From CAYJUM01 sp964478915 (GTDB lineage: Bacteria > Nitrospirota > Nitrospiria > Nitrospirales > Nitrospiraceae), in NCBI GenBank assembly GCA_964478915.1, contig CAYZKG010000045.1:1-19004 (forward strand): 19,004 bases of DNA, in the 5' to 3' direction. Position numbers and translations under genes: made by a program. Numbering within the stretch: position 1 is the stretch's first letter; every line of letters starts with the position of its first letter. This document shows, in pieces, positions 5,303 to 12,921 of the stretch. Under the pieces are notes generated by a model that searched no databases, had not been told where the DNA came from, and worked only from the letters and a program-made list of their open reading frames with translations.

Positions 5303-7771
5303 ATGCGACCCATGCCAGATCCCGTCTTGATGCAGCAGGCCATGACGGTCCTGGAATGGCCGGCGCTCCTCGATCAGGTCGCCCGTCACGCACGCTCCGC
5401 GATGGGAGCGGAGCGCTGCCGCAGCCTGCCGCTCGAAACGGAGTTGGAGGTGGCGAAGACCAGGCTTCAGGAGACCGCCGAGATGGTGCGCCTGCAGGAG
5501 CAAGGCGATCCGTTCCCGTCGCTGCCGGTCCCGGACGTGCGGCCGGTCCTGGCACGGGCGGCCAAAGAGGCGGTGCTGGAGCCTCATGACCTCAGGGACC
5601 TGTCGGTGGTGCTCGACATCGCCCTGGAGGCGGTCCGGTACGTACGGAGACGCCAAGCCATCGTCCCGGCCCTTTTCGAGGCCGCCGCTCCGCTCGATGA
5701 GCTTCACGCGGTCAAGCAGGCCATCGACCGGTGCATCGATCCGGAAGGCAACATCCGGGAGTCCGCCACGCCGGAGCTCCGCCGCCTGATGCACCATGCC
5801 CAGGGCCTGAAACAAAAAATGCGTCAGCGGCTGGAAGTGATCCTGGCCTCCAGCCGGTACGCCGAGGTGCTGCAGGAAAAGTATTTTGCCCAGCGCGAAA
5901 ACCGGTATGTCGTGCCGGTCAAGTCGGAGATGCGGACCAGGATTCCCGGCATCGTCCATGATGTCTCGGCCAGCGGCGCCACGGTCTTCCTGGAGCCGCG
6001 CGAGCTGGTGGAGTTGAACAATGCCATCAAAGTCGCGGACCTGGAGGTGGAACGGGAAGTCCGGCGCATCCTGCAGGAGCTCTCCGCGTTGGTGGCCGGG
6101 TCGGTGCCGGTCCTGGAGACCGACCTGGACGTGCTCGCCCGGCTGGACTGCATTGCGGCCAAGGCGGCATTCAGCCTTTTGGTGAAGGGACATGAGATCG
6201 GTCTCAACGTCGCCGGACGGATCGCGCTCCGGCAGGCGCGCCACCCGCTGCTGGTTCTGGCAAAGGAAGAGGTGGTGCCGAACGATGTGGTCCTGGATGA
6301 AACGGTCCGGGTTCTGGTGATCTCCGGACCGAATACCGGGGGGAAAACCGTCACCCTGAAGGTCATCGGGCTGGTCGCCTTGATGGTCCGGGCCGGCCTG
6401 CAGCCCCCCTGCGCACCCGATTCCGAAATGGCCTTGTTCCGTGAAATCTACGCCGACATCGGCGATGCCCAGGATCTCGCCAGGGATCTGTCGAGCTTCT
6501 CGGCGCACATCACGCAGATGATCCGGCTCTTGGAGCAAGCATCGCCCTGCGGGCCCGACGCGTCGGGGTCGGGAGACCAGCGTCAGCCGAAGGCCCTGGT
6601 GCTGCCACCGAAGGCGCTGGTGCTATTGGATGAGCTGGTGACCTCCACCGATCCCGCCGAAGGGGCGGCGCTGGCCGAGGCCCTTCTCATCCGGCTGTCG
6701 GAATTGGCCATGAAGGTGGTGGTGACGACGCATTACCAGGCGCTCAAGGCGCTGGCTCAGACCACTGCGGGCTTTCTGAACGCGAGCGTGGACTTCGACG
6801 TCAGCCGGCTGGCGCCGACCTATCGGCTGATCATGGGCATGCCCGGCGGGTCGTCGGCGATCGAGATCGCCGGGCGCTTGGGCCTCGAGGAGAGCATCCT
6901 GGACCATGCCCGGCAGCTCCTGGGTCAGGAAGGCGGAGGGCGCGAGGCGCAGGTCGAGCAGATGCTCGCGCAATTACACGCGCAGCAGCGCCGTCTCGAT
7001 CAGAACCTGGCCCGGACCACCGAGTTGAAGCGCGAGGCCGAGCGTGCCGCGCGGGAATCAGCCGAGATCGCCGAGCGCTTGCGGGGCTCCGAGCGTGAAG
7101 ACCGGAGGCGCGCCAAACGGCAATTGACGGACGAGCTCCTGCAGGCGAGAGCGGAAGTCCAGGCGGTTCTGGACAGCCTGAAGGCCGAACGGAAGCTCAT
7201 CAAGGCCAAGGAAGCCAAACAACGGCTCGCCGAGGTCCAGGAGCGCACGCAGCAACGCTTGGCGGCGTCGGTCGGGCGGGAACCGCCCGTTCCGATAGAT
7301 CAGCTCCGGAGCGGAGACCGGGTGGAGATCCCCAGTCTAGGGGCATCCGGCACGCTGTTGGAATCGCCGAGCGGCAAAAAACGGGTGCGCGTGAAGGTCG
7401 GGGACACCGAAATGTCGGTGGCGGTGCCGTTGCTGGCTGCGCATGGTGTCGCCGAGGAGCTGGAGCCCTTGTCCCCTGCGGGGTCCCGTCCACTCCGGGA
7501 CAGCACGCGCTCGCTGTCCTCGGATGAGGCGGTGACGGTCCTGGACGTGAGGGGACGAACCGTCGAGGAGGCGCTGGACATGGCCATTACCGCGCTCGAT
7601 CGCGCGGTGCTGGCGGGCGCACAATCCATCCGGATCATTCACGGGCACGGCACCGGTCGCTTGCGACAGGCTCTTCGAGCCTATTTGAAAGACTCGCCGT
7701 ATGTCGCCGGCTACCGAAGCGGAGAGCGGATGGAAGGAGGTGATGGGGTCACGATTGTGGAATTGAAGTAA
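5303..7771 (+). CDS. mutS2: Endonuclease MutS2 / ribosome-collision splitting factor
   Basis: Predicted protein of 822 residues, slightly longer than the roughly 785 of Bacillus. Domains in order: MutS-like core and clamp helices (about 1-310), ATPase with Walker A GPNTGGKT (342-349), signature DLSSFSAHI (396-404), Walker B LVLLDE (439-444) and THY (476-478), a long coiled coil (about 545-655), a small KOW-like segment (665-720) and a C-terminal Smr domain (744-822) with LDVRG and HGHGTGRLR. Family roles are suppression of recombination and splitting of collided ribosomes, with the Smr domain as nuclease. About 23 extra residues containing a duplicated KALVL sit between the signature and Walker B. 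After Walker B, VTSTDP replaces the usual GAGTDP. Starts at 5303 and 5312 are both possible; neither has a clear ribosome site. Two ribosome-rescue genes (this and rqcH) lie within 5 kb. Confidence 0.95.
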   Translation: MRPMPDPVLMQQAMTVLEWPALLDQVARHARSAMGAERCRSLPLETELEVAKTRLQETAEMVRLQEQGDPFPSLPVPDVRPVLARAAKEAVLEPHDLRDLSVVLDIALEAVRYVRRRQAIVPALFEAAAPLDELHAVKQAIDRCIDPEGNIRESATPELRRLMHHAQGLKQKMRQRLEVILASSRYAEVLQEKYFAQRENRYVVPVKSEMRTRIPGIVHDVSASGATVFLEPRELVELNNAIKVADLEVEREVRRILQELSALVAGSVPVLETDLDVLARLDCIAAKAAFSLLVKGHEIGLNVAGRIALRQARHPLLVLAKEEVVPNDVVLDETVRVLVISGPNTGGKTVTLKVIGLVALMVRAGLQPPCAPDSEMALFREIYADIGDAQDLARDLSSFSAHITQMIRLLEQASPCGPDASGSGDQRQPKALVLPPKALVLLDELVTSTDPAEGAALAEALLIRLSELAMKVVVTTHYQALKALAQTTAGFLNASVDFDVSRLAPTYRLIMGMPGGSSAIEIAGRLGLEESILDHARQLLGQEGGGREAQVEQMLAQLHAQQRRLDQNLARTTELKREAERAARESAEIAERLRGSEREDRRRAKRQLTDELLQARAEVQAVLDSLKAERKLIKAKEAKQRLAEVQERTQQRLAASVGREPPVPIDQLRSGDRVEIPSLGASGTLLESPSGKKRVRVKVGDTEMSVAVPLLAAHGVAEELEPLSPAGSRPLRDSTRSLSSDEAVTVLDVRGRTVEEALDMAITALDRAVLAGAQSIRIIHGHGTGRLRQALRAYLKDSPYVAGYRSGERMEGGDGVTIVELK

Positions 7772-7829
7772 TCGTGATGCCCATCGGAATGGATTCGGTC
7801 CCACGGAGGCACAACCCTGCCGGCCCGGA

Positions 7830-7835
7830 TATAAT
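7830..7835 (+). promoter_or_regulatory. Perfect TATAAT -10 element before the aminotransferase gene
   Basis: TATAAT at 7830-7835 is a perfect -10 hexamer in the 93-base gap after mutS2. The expected -35 position has no good match, so an activator may be needed. Initiation near 7842 would leave about 22 bases before the ATG, including the ribosome site GAGGTGA at 7854-7860. Confidence 0.4.
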
Positions 7836-7864
7836 GTGTACGAGACCCAGCACGAGGTGATCCG

Positions 7865-9169
7865 ATGCCGACGCTGCAGATCCGTACCAGTCCGCCGGGG
7901 CCGCGGGCCCGTGCGTTGCTGCGCCGGTGCCGGCGCTCGGTCGTGCCCTCCGCGACTCAGCCCTATCCGCTGGTCGTCGAGCGCGCCGCGGGCTGCCATG
8001 TCTGGGACGTGGATGGGAACTGCTATCTTGATTTCACCGCCGGCATTGCGGTCAGCGCGACGGGCCACGGCCACAAGCGGGTCGTCGAGGCCATCACGGC
8101 GCAGGCCGAGCGCCTGATCCATTTCTCGTTCGCGGATTTCTTCTATCCCTCATACGTCCGGCTGGCGGAGCGGCTCGCGGCGCTGGCGCCGGGCCGCGAC
8201 GCCAAGCAGGTCTACCTCTGCAACTCCGGCGCCGAAGCGATCGAGGCGGCGATCAAGCTGGCCCGGCATGCGACGCGGCGGCCGTACATTCTGGCTTTCT
8301 ACAACGCGTTCCACGGGCGTACGCTCGGGGCGGTGTCCTTGACGGCGAGCAAGCCCGTGCAACGTCGCGGGTTCGCGCCGCTCCTGCCGGGAGTCTTCCA
8401 CGCGCCGTTCCCCGATCCCTATCGCGCACGCTCCAGCGACCCGGCCGCCGACTGTCTCGACCACATCGAGCAGGTCCTGTTCCGGACGGTGCTGCCACCC
8501 GAGGAAACCGCCGCGATTGTGCTCGAGCCGATCCAAGGAGAGGGCGGCATAATCGTGCCCCCCGATGGCTTTCTCACGGGGCTGCGCCGCCTGTGCGATC
8601 GTTACGGCATCTTGTTGGTGGACGACGAGGTGCAGACCGGGATGGGACGAACCGGAAAGTTTTTCGGGATCGAGCACGCCGGGGTGGCCCCGGACATCAT
8701 TTGCATGGCGAAGGCGCTGGGAGGAGGATTGCCACTGGGCGCCATGGTGGCCCGCAAGCGTGTCGTATCCTGGGAGAAGGGGTCGCACACCTCCACCTTC
8801 GGCGGCAATCCGGTCGCCTGTGAGGCCGGGCTGGCGACGATCGATGTGATCGAACAGGAGGGCTTGATGCGCAACGCCGCCGAGCAGGGTGCATACCTCC
8901 AGCAGCGGCTCAGGCGGCTCCGGGGTCGTCGCCGCTTGATCGGGGATGTTCGGGGGCGCGGGCTGCTGATCGGAGTGGAACTGGTGCGCGACCAGCGGAC
9001 CAAGGAGTGGGCCGAGGGGGAGCGTGACCGTGTGCTCCAGGAGGCCTTCCGGCACGGGCTCCTGCTGCTCCCGTGCGGGCGGAACGCCATCAGGATCAGC
9101 CCGCCGTTGACTATTTCCCGAAGCGAGGTGGAGCAGGGGCTGGGGGTGTTGGAGGAGGTGCTGCGATGA
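7865..9169 (+). CDS. Class III aminotransferase (4-aminobutyrate / omega-amine type)
   Basis: Predicted protein of 434 residues, ATG preceded by GAGGTGA. It is a fold-type I PLP enzyme: GNCYLDFTAGIAV near residue 51, the phosphate-binding SGAEA (121-125), AFHGRT (148-153), VLEPIQGEGG (219-228), D254 in DDEVQTGMGRTG to hold the pyridine nitrogen, and the Schiff-base K283 in MAKALGGGLPLGAM. THTSTFGGNP-like HTSTFGGNPVAC follows at 308-319. Family members transfer a terminal amino group from GABA, lysine, ornithine or related amines to 2-oxoglutarate. The exact substrate cannot be decided from sequence, and annotations as gabT or lysine 6-aminotransferase are both conceivable. The neighbouring aldehyde dehydrogenase would oxidise the semialdehyde that this reaction yields. 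The last base pairs overlap an ATG (ATGA at 9166-9169), but the short frame that follows is not convincing. Confidence 0.93.
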   Translation: MPTLQIRTSPPGPRARALLRRCRRSVVPSATQPYPLVVERAAGCHVWDVDGNCYLDFTAGIAVSATGHGHKRVVEAITAQAERLIHFSFADFFYPSYVRLAERLAALAPGRDAKQVYLCNSGAEAIEAAIKLARHATRRPYILAFYNAFHGRTLGAVSLTASKPVQRRGFAPLLPGVFHAPFPDPYRARSSDPAADCLDHIEQVLFRTVLPPEETAAIVLEPIQGEGGIIVPPDGFLTGLRRLCDRYGILLVDDEVQTGMGRTGKFFGIEHAGVAPDIICMAKALGGGLPLGAMVARKRVVSWEKGSHTSTFGGNPVACEAGLATIDVIEQEGLMRNAAEQGAYLQQRLRRLRGRRRLIGDVRGRGLLIGVELVRDQRTKEWAEGERDRVLQEAFRHGLLLLPCGRNAIRISPPLTISRSEVEQGLGVLEEVLR

Positions 9170-9450
9170 AGAGGCGGATGGCCCGATCTGCCTGCCTGCT
9201 CAGAGTCACAGGCATGCTGCCTCTCGCTCCAACACCTCCCGGAACGACCCTTTTGGGCTTCGCCGGGCGGAAGCCTTCTAGAATTCCCTATGGCCACGGT
9301 CAGCGACCGTGGTGCCGCGGTCAGTTCTGGCTTTCCTTCCCGGCAAAACCTCAATGGGTCCCCGTTCCTCCGGCGATTTCGCTCGAGGGCAGCACGCCTG
9401 TTTCGAATGACGAATGACTCATGACCATTGACGCAGTTGGGGGTGGAAGA
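9170..9450. other. Intergenic region with two hairpins
   Basis: No convincing gene lies between the aminotransferase and aldehyde dehydrogenase genes. A hairpin with arms GGCTTCGCC (9256-9264) and GGCGGAAGCC (9266-9275) is followed only by TTCT, so it is a poor intrinsic terminator. A perfect eight-base stem, CCACGGTC-AGC-GACCGTGG, follows at 9294-9312 and has no T-run. TAGAAT at 9279-9284 lies between them and could be a -10 element, but its nearest -35-like TTGGGC is 20 bases away. Confidence 0.45.
9294..9312. repeat. Perfect inverted repeat (8-bp stem, 3-nt loop)
   Basis: CCACGGTC and GACCGTGG flank the loop AGC. There is no T-tract after it on either strand, so it could be an RNA hairpin or an operator rather than a terminator. 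Confidence 0.55.
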
Positions 9451-10932
9451 ATGGAAGTGGTGAAGAATTTTATTGGAGGGCAGTGGGTCGAGGCGCGATC
9501 GGGACGGACGTTCGAGAGCCGAGACCCGGCGACCGGCGAGGTCGTGGGCCAATGCGCGGACTCGGGGCCTGAGGACATGGACCAGGCGGTGAAGGCTGCC
9601 GCAGAGGCGCTCAAGTCCTGGCAGCGTATGCCGGCGCCGCGGCGCGGCGAAATCCTGTTTCGGGTGGCCGAGCGCCTGCAACAAGACAAGGACAGTCTGG
9701 CCCGAATGGTCACCAGAGAGATGGGGAAGGTCCTGGCCGAAGGGCGAGGCGACGTGCAGGAGGCCATTGATATGGCCTACTACATGGCGGCCGAGGGCCG
9801 CCGGCAGTTCGGGCTGGTGGTCCCCTCCGAGCTGCCCGACAAGACCGCCCAGTGCGTGCGGGAACCGGTCGGGGTGGTCGGGCTGATCACCCCCTGGAAT
9901 TTCCCCGTGGCCATCCCGTCGTGGAAGACCTTTCCGGCGCTTATCCTGGGCAATACGGTCGTGCTGAAACCATCGCCTGAGACGCCGGTGACGGCAGCCC
10001 TGTTCGTTCGGGTTCTTGAGGAGTGCGGGGTCCCGCCGGGCGCGGTGAATCTGGTGGTCGGCAGCAGCCCCGACCTGGGAGAGGCGCTGGTGCGCCATCC
10101 CGGAGTGGCGGCGATTTCCTTCACCGGTTCGACGGCGACCGGCGGCAAGGTGGCTGTCGCGGCGGCGACCCACTACAAACGCGTGGCGCTCGAGATGGGC
10201 GGAAAGAACGCCATCGTGGTCATGGATGATGCCGATCTGGATCTGGCCATCGAAGGGATCACGTGGAGTGCGTTCGGAACATCGGGCCAGCGCTGCACGG
10301 CCTGCAGTCGGCTGCTGGTTCACCGGAAGGTAAAAGATCGGCTGGCCGACATGCTGCTGACCCGTACGGCGAAGCTGCAGGTCGGAAATGGATTGCAGTC
10401 GGGCATTGACATGGGGCCGTTGGTCAACCGGCCCCAACTGGAGAAGGTGCAAGGCTACGTGCGGCTCGGGCTTCAGGAGGGAGCCAAGCTCCTGGCCGGC
10501 GGCACGGTCCTGACGGACGGGGAGTACGTCAAGGGCCACTTCTTTGCTCCCACGCTGTTTGATCGCGTCACGCCCGACATGCGGATCGCGCGGGAGGAGA
10601 TCTTCGGGCCGGTGCTCGGCCTGATCGAGGTGAACGATCTGGGTCAGGCCGTCGCCATCAACAATGACGTCGAATACGGGTTGTCCACGTCGATCTACAC
10701 GCGCGATATCAATACGGCTCAGCGGGCAATCCGCGACATCCGCACCGCGATCGTCTACGTGAACGCCGGCACGATCGGGAGCGAAGTCCATCTGCCGTTC
10801 GGTGGCATGCGACGGACCGGCAACGGCCATCGCGAGGCGGGCCAGGCGGCGCTGGACACGTTCAGTGAGTGGAAGACGGTGTATGTTGATTACAGCGGCC
10901 GTCTGCAACGCGCGCAGATCGATCTCGGCTAG
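9451..10932 (+). CDS. NAD(P)-dependent aldehyde dehydrogenase
   Basis: Predicted protein of 493 residues from the ATG at 9451, preferred because MEVVKNFIGGQWVEA is the usual family start. An in-frame ATG at 9421 adds ten residues but has no ribosome site. Visible motifs: PWNFP with N150, cofactor-contacting K173 in VLKPSP, FTGST, general base E248 in LEMGGKN and the nucleophile C282 in SGQRCTACSR. EEIFGPVL follows, and then a C-terminus HLPFGGMRRTGNGHREAG with the ending SEWKTVYVDYSG. That ending recalls the uncharacterised group related to alpha-aminoadipic semialdehyde dehydrogenases (ALDH7-like) found in anammox and nitrifying bacteria; this is from memory. It should oxidise an aldehyde to the acid in the cytoplasm. 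Lying between an omega-aminotransferase and a VOC protein, it probably acts on the semialdehyde from the former. Confidence 0.93.
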   Translation: MEVVKNFIGGQWVEARSGRTFESRDPATGEVVGQCADSGPEDMDQAVKAAAEALKSWQRMPAPRRGEILFRVAERLQQDKDSLARMVTREMGKVLAEGRGDVQEAIDMAYYMAAEGRRQFGLVVPSELPDKTAQCVREPVGVVGLITPWNFPVAIPSWKTFPALILGNTVVLKPSPETPVTAALFVRVLEECGVPPGAVNLVVGSSPDLGEALVRHPGVAAISFTGSTATGGKVAVAAATHYKRVALEMGGKNAIVVMDDADLDLAIEGITWSAFGTSGQRCTACSRLLVHRKVKDRLADMLLTRTAKLQVGNGLQSGIDMGPLVNRPQLEKVQGYVRLGLQEGAKLLAGGTVLTDGEYVKGHFFAPTLFDRVTPDMRIAREEIFGPVLGLIEVNDLGQAVAINNDVEYGLSTSIYTRDINTAQRAIRDIRTAIVYVNAGTIGSEVHLPFGGMRRTGNGHREAGQAALDTFSEWKTVYVDYSGRLQRAQIDLG

Positions 10933-10949
10933 GCACAGGAGGTGCGACC

Positions 10950-11585
10950 ATGACCGGGCCAAACGTGATGGAGAGCAGCTCAAGGGCGGCGGAGCTCGAT
11001 GCCTTGCTCGACAGCCTCTTGCAGGAGTACGTGTCTCGAAACCTCTCGGCCCGCATCCTGAAGTCCAGGCTGGATGAGGTCGGGATCGGCTTCAAGCCGG
11101 TGGTGGATCACATCACCATCCGCACCCTGGACATCGACCGCCGCGCCGAGGAGTTTATCCGGCTCGGCTATGTCTTCTCGGAGACGCTCAGCTACGACGA
11201 CTGGTTCGCGAAAGTGTACCGCGCCGTGGGCTACCCGGCCCTGTTCGTGGATCAGGCGTATCCGGACGCCCGTGGGAAGACCAGCTTAATTCCCGGTTGG
11301 GTGAAGAAGTTCGGCGATCAGACGCTGCACCACGTGGCTGTCCGGGTGGAGGACATCGAGCGGGCCATCCGCCGGCTGGAGGCACAGGGCGCGGTGTTTG
11401 CCGGGGCGATCGTCGGCGAACGCGGAGGGGTGCTGCGCCAGATTTTCACCGTGCCGGAGCAGGTGGACGGCGAACCCTTCTCGGTGCTCGAGCTGACCGA
11501 GCGGCATCAGGGATTCCAAGGGTTTTCCCCTCCGCAAGCCGATGGGTTGATGAAGTCCACGAAAAAAGTTTCTGGCTCGTCCTAG
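10950..11585 (+). CDS. VOC-fold protein resembling 4-hydroxyphenylpyruvate dioxygenase
   Basis: Predicted protein of 211 residues, only 17 bases after the aldehyde dehydrogenase, with AGGAGGT at 10937-10943; clearly the same operon. Two VOC-type modules are visible. H54 in PVVDHITIRT, H128 in LHHVAVRVEDI and E181 in VLELTER line up with the His-His-Glu iron site of HPPD-type dioxygenases. LRQIFTVPE just before the last motif also matches HPPD. It is much shorter than HPPD (about 350 residues), so the substrate must differ. HglS/DUF1338 enzymes of lysine catabolism, also VOC-fold, are an alternative comparison suggested by the neighbours. The last residues VSGSS and the TAG stop are encoded by the 18-nt direct repeat at 11568-11585, so the true ancestral C-terminus may have been altered. 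Confidence 0.85.
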   Translation: MTGPNVMESSSRAAELDALLDSLLQEYVSRNLSARILKSRLDEVGIGFKPVVDHITIRTLDIDRRAEEFIRLGYVFSETLSYDDWFAKVYRAVGYPALFVDQAYPDARGKTSLIPGWVKKFGDQTLHHVAVRVEDIERAIRRLEAQGAVFAGAIVGERGGVLRQIFTVPEQVDGEPFSVLELTERHQGFQGFSPPQADGLMKSTKKVSGSS

Positions 11586-11700
11586 GTGTGTCGCTAATCC
11601 CAGCGTCCCGTACTCGCCAACCCATCCATCTGTGCCGATGATCTCCCAGGCCGCGCAAAGGTCGAAGCCGCTCTTCACTATTGTTTCTGGCTCGTCCTAG
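11568..11700. repeat. 18-nt direct repeat pair, 115 bp apart
   Basis: GTTTCTGGCTCGTCCTAG occurs exactly at 11568-11585 and again at 11683-11700. The first copy supplies the last codons and stop of the VOC gene; the second lies in the intergenic region. Sequence after each copy diverges quickly (GTGTGTCGC against ATGCGCCAG), so only the 18-mer is conserved. Confidence 0.85.
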
Positions 11701-11802
11701 ATGCGCCAGAACGGTTGGTGGATTTGGCCCGCGTTCTGCGCATATCCACCATCGTCCCAACCTAGCATCCGCTGAACCGTCTAAATTTCCGAGCGATACC
11801 GC
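11586..11802. other. Intergenic region upstream of the sigma-54 promoter
   Basis: This stretch of 217 bases after the VOC stop has no convincing gene. It contains the second copy of the 18-nt repeat and a long inverted repeat (11702-11742). No T-rich terminator is visible. Its position upstream of the sigma-54 promoter makes it the expected place for activator binding. Confidence 0.6.
11702..11742. promoter_or_regulatory. Inverted repeat, candidate enhancer site for a sigma-54 activator
   Basis: TGCGCCAGAACG (11702-11713) and CGTTCTGCGCA (11732-11742) are inverted copies differing by one inserted C, with an 18-base spacer. A second pair, GGTGGA (11717-11722) and TCCACC (11745-11750), is interleaved. 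The centre lies about 105 bases before the predicted start of transcription, within the usual range for upstream activator sites. Confidence 0.45.
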
Positions 11803-11818
11803 TGGCACCTCCTTTGCT
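11803..11818 (+). promoter_or_regulatory. Sigma-54 (RpoN) promoter, -24/-12
   Basis: TGGCAC-CTCCT-TTGCT matches the sigma-54 consensus TGGCAC-N5-TTGCW at every fixed position of both blocks. GG (11804-11805) and GC (11816-11817) are exactly 12 bases apart, as required. Initiation is predicted near 11829, leaving 23 bases that contain the strong ribosome site (11839-11846) and the ATG at 11852. The fit of promoter, leader and start supports a real site. Confidence 0.75.
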
Positions 11819-11851
11819 CCTCCTTCCACTGAATTCACCAAGGAGGTCGCT

Positions 11852-12805
11852 ATGAAAGCTCTTGGACGGAACATCGAGCCTGTTGATGTCATGGTAGCGG
11901 TTGGACTCCTTGCGACGGTGATGGCCGGGCTTCTGCTCTTCCTCTCCACCGGTGGAAGCGTGCAGGCCGGAGGGTTCCTCTTCACAGCTACCACACCTGG
12001 CTCCCTCGGACCAACCTCGGAGATGGAGTGGGTCCAGCCGGTCCTGGGCCAGGCAATCGTGGAGAATGATCTGCTGGAGCGGAAGGCGATGGCCGACACG
12101 ACGGCAGCCGCGGCTGCGCTGAACCGGGCGACGATGGCCGGCCATCAATTGGAAAACTCGAACGGGTACCTGGAACGGCTCAAGACCGGCTTCGCTGCCT
12201 TGCAGGCCGATCAGGCCGCCAGGGTTCAGTTCGTGATGGGCCGGTTCATCACTGAATTCACAGCCCGCGGGGTGCGGAAGGGCGTCTTTTTAACCGAGCC
12301 GGGGGCTTCCGCATACAACCGCCGGATCATCGGCGTGGCCCAGGCGACCCAGGCAAGGATGCAAACCGCGTTTCGTGACAATTGGGAGGCCACTCTGGGT
12401 CAGGCCATTGTGACCGCGACCTTGGATCACCTTCAGGGCATGGAGCGTATCCAGCAGGGGATCGGCAGGTCGATCGTGGGAGTGTTGACGGTCCAGGAGG
12501 GATACCGCGAGGCCCGGGCGCACGCGCAGGAGCAACTGGCCTCGGTCGCGCTGGCTTCCCTTCACTCCGAGCAAATGGCAGAGCGTTTCAACAGCTTGGC
12601 TAGCGATCTGACCATCGGCCAACCGATGCCGATGACGGTGCCCCGCTCCTGGCCGGAGATTCCCCTGGGACTCCTGGTCGCTGCGTCAATGCTCCTGATC
12701 GGGGTCTTTGGGGCCGCGCTGGTGATTCCTACCAGGGAGGAAGCCATAGCCGAAACGGGCATGAAGGAGGAAGTGACCGTCGCGGCTTATCGGAAGACCG
12801 GGTAA
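11852..12805 (+). CDS. Two-pass membrane protein of unknown function, sigma-54 dependent
   Basis: Predicted protein of 317 residues. The ATG at 11852 is preceded by AAGGAGGT, and the upstream extension of the frame crosses the promoter, so this start is secure. A hydrophobic helix at 12-32 and another at 270-292 would anchor both ends. The 235 residues between are mostly alanine- and glutamine-rich helix and should lie outside the cytoplasm, leaving a short charged tail of about 25 residues inside. LGQAIV occurs twice (65-70 and 182-187), hinting at internal duplication. The layout recalls sensor domains of chemoreceptors or kinases, but no HAMP, signalling or enzymatic domain follows. I do not recognise a family. 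Its sigma-54 promoter means expression needs an NtrC-type activator; the regulator at the right end of the window is one candidate. Confidence 0.85.
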   Translation: MKALGRNIEPVDVMVAVGLLATVMAGLLLFLSTGGSVQAGGFLFTATTPGSLGPTSEMEWVQPVLGQAIVENDLLERKAMADTTAAAAALNRATMAGHQLENSNGYLERLKTGFAALQADQAARVQFVMGRFITEFTARGVRKGVFLTEPGASAYNRRIIGVAQATQARMQTAFRDNWEATLGQAIVTATLDHLQGMERIQQGIGRSIVGVLTVQEGYREARAHAQEQLASVALASLHSEQMAERFNSLASDLTIGQPMPMTVPRSWPEIPLGLLVAASMLLIGVFGAALVIPTREEAIAETGMKEEVTVAAYRKTG

Positions 12806-12890
12806 CGCGATGTTGTGTGTGAGCTGAAGCAGGGCCACTTCGTCATGGTGATCGATATCCATCGCGCCCGGTGAACTGAGGCTCCGCGGC

Positions 12891-12912
12891 GACGCGCTTT
12901 GCCGTGCGCGTC
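12891..12912. terminator. Hairpin between convergent genes
   Basis: GACGCGC (12891-12897) and GCGCGTC (12906-12912) form a perfect seven-base stem around an eight-base loop. It lies in the 116-base gap between two convergent genes, where a bidirectional terminator is expected. Neither strand has a T-run after the stem, so termination is only suggested by position. Confidence 0.35.
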
Positions 12913-12921
12913 AGCTACCGG

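Noticed and set aside
9166..9417. Short frame overlapping the aminotransferase stop by ATGA
   Set aside because: The overlap is suggestive of translational coupling, but the product is Pro/Arg-rich, lacks any domain or membrane helix and includes two hairpins; it looks like intergenic sequence.
8602..10983. Very long leftward open frame opposite the aminotransferase and aldehyde dehydrogenase genes
   Set aside because: It is antisense to two clearly recognisable enzymes and its translation is low-complexity His/Arg/Gln-rich sequence without motifs, as expected from GC-rich codon bias.
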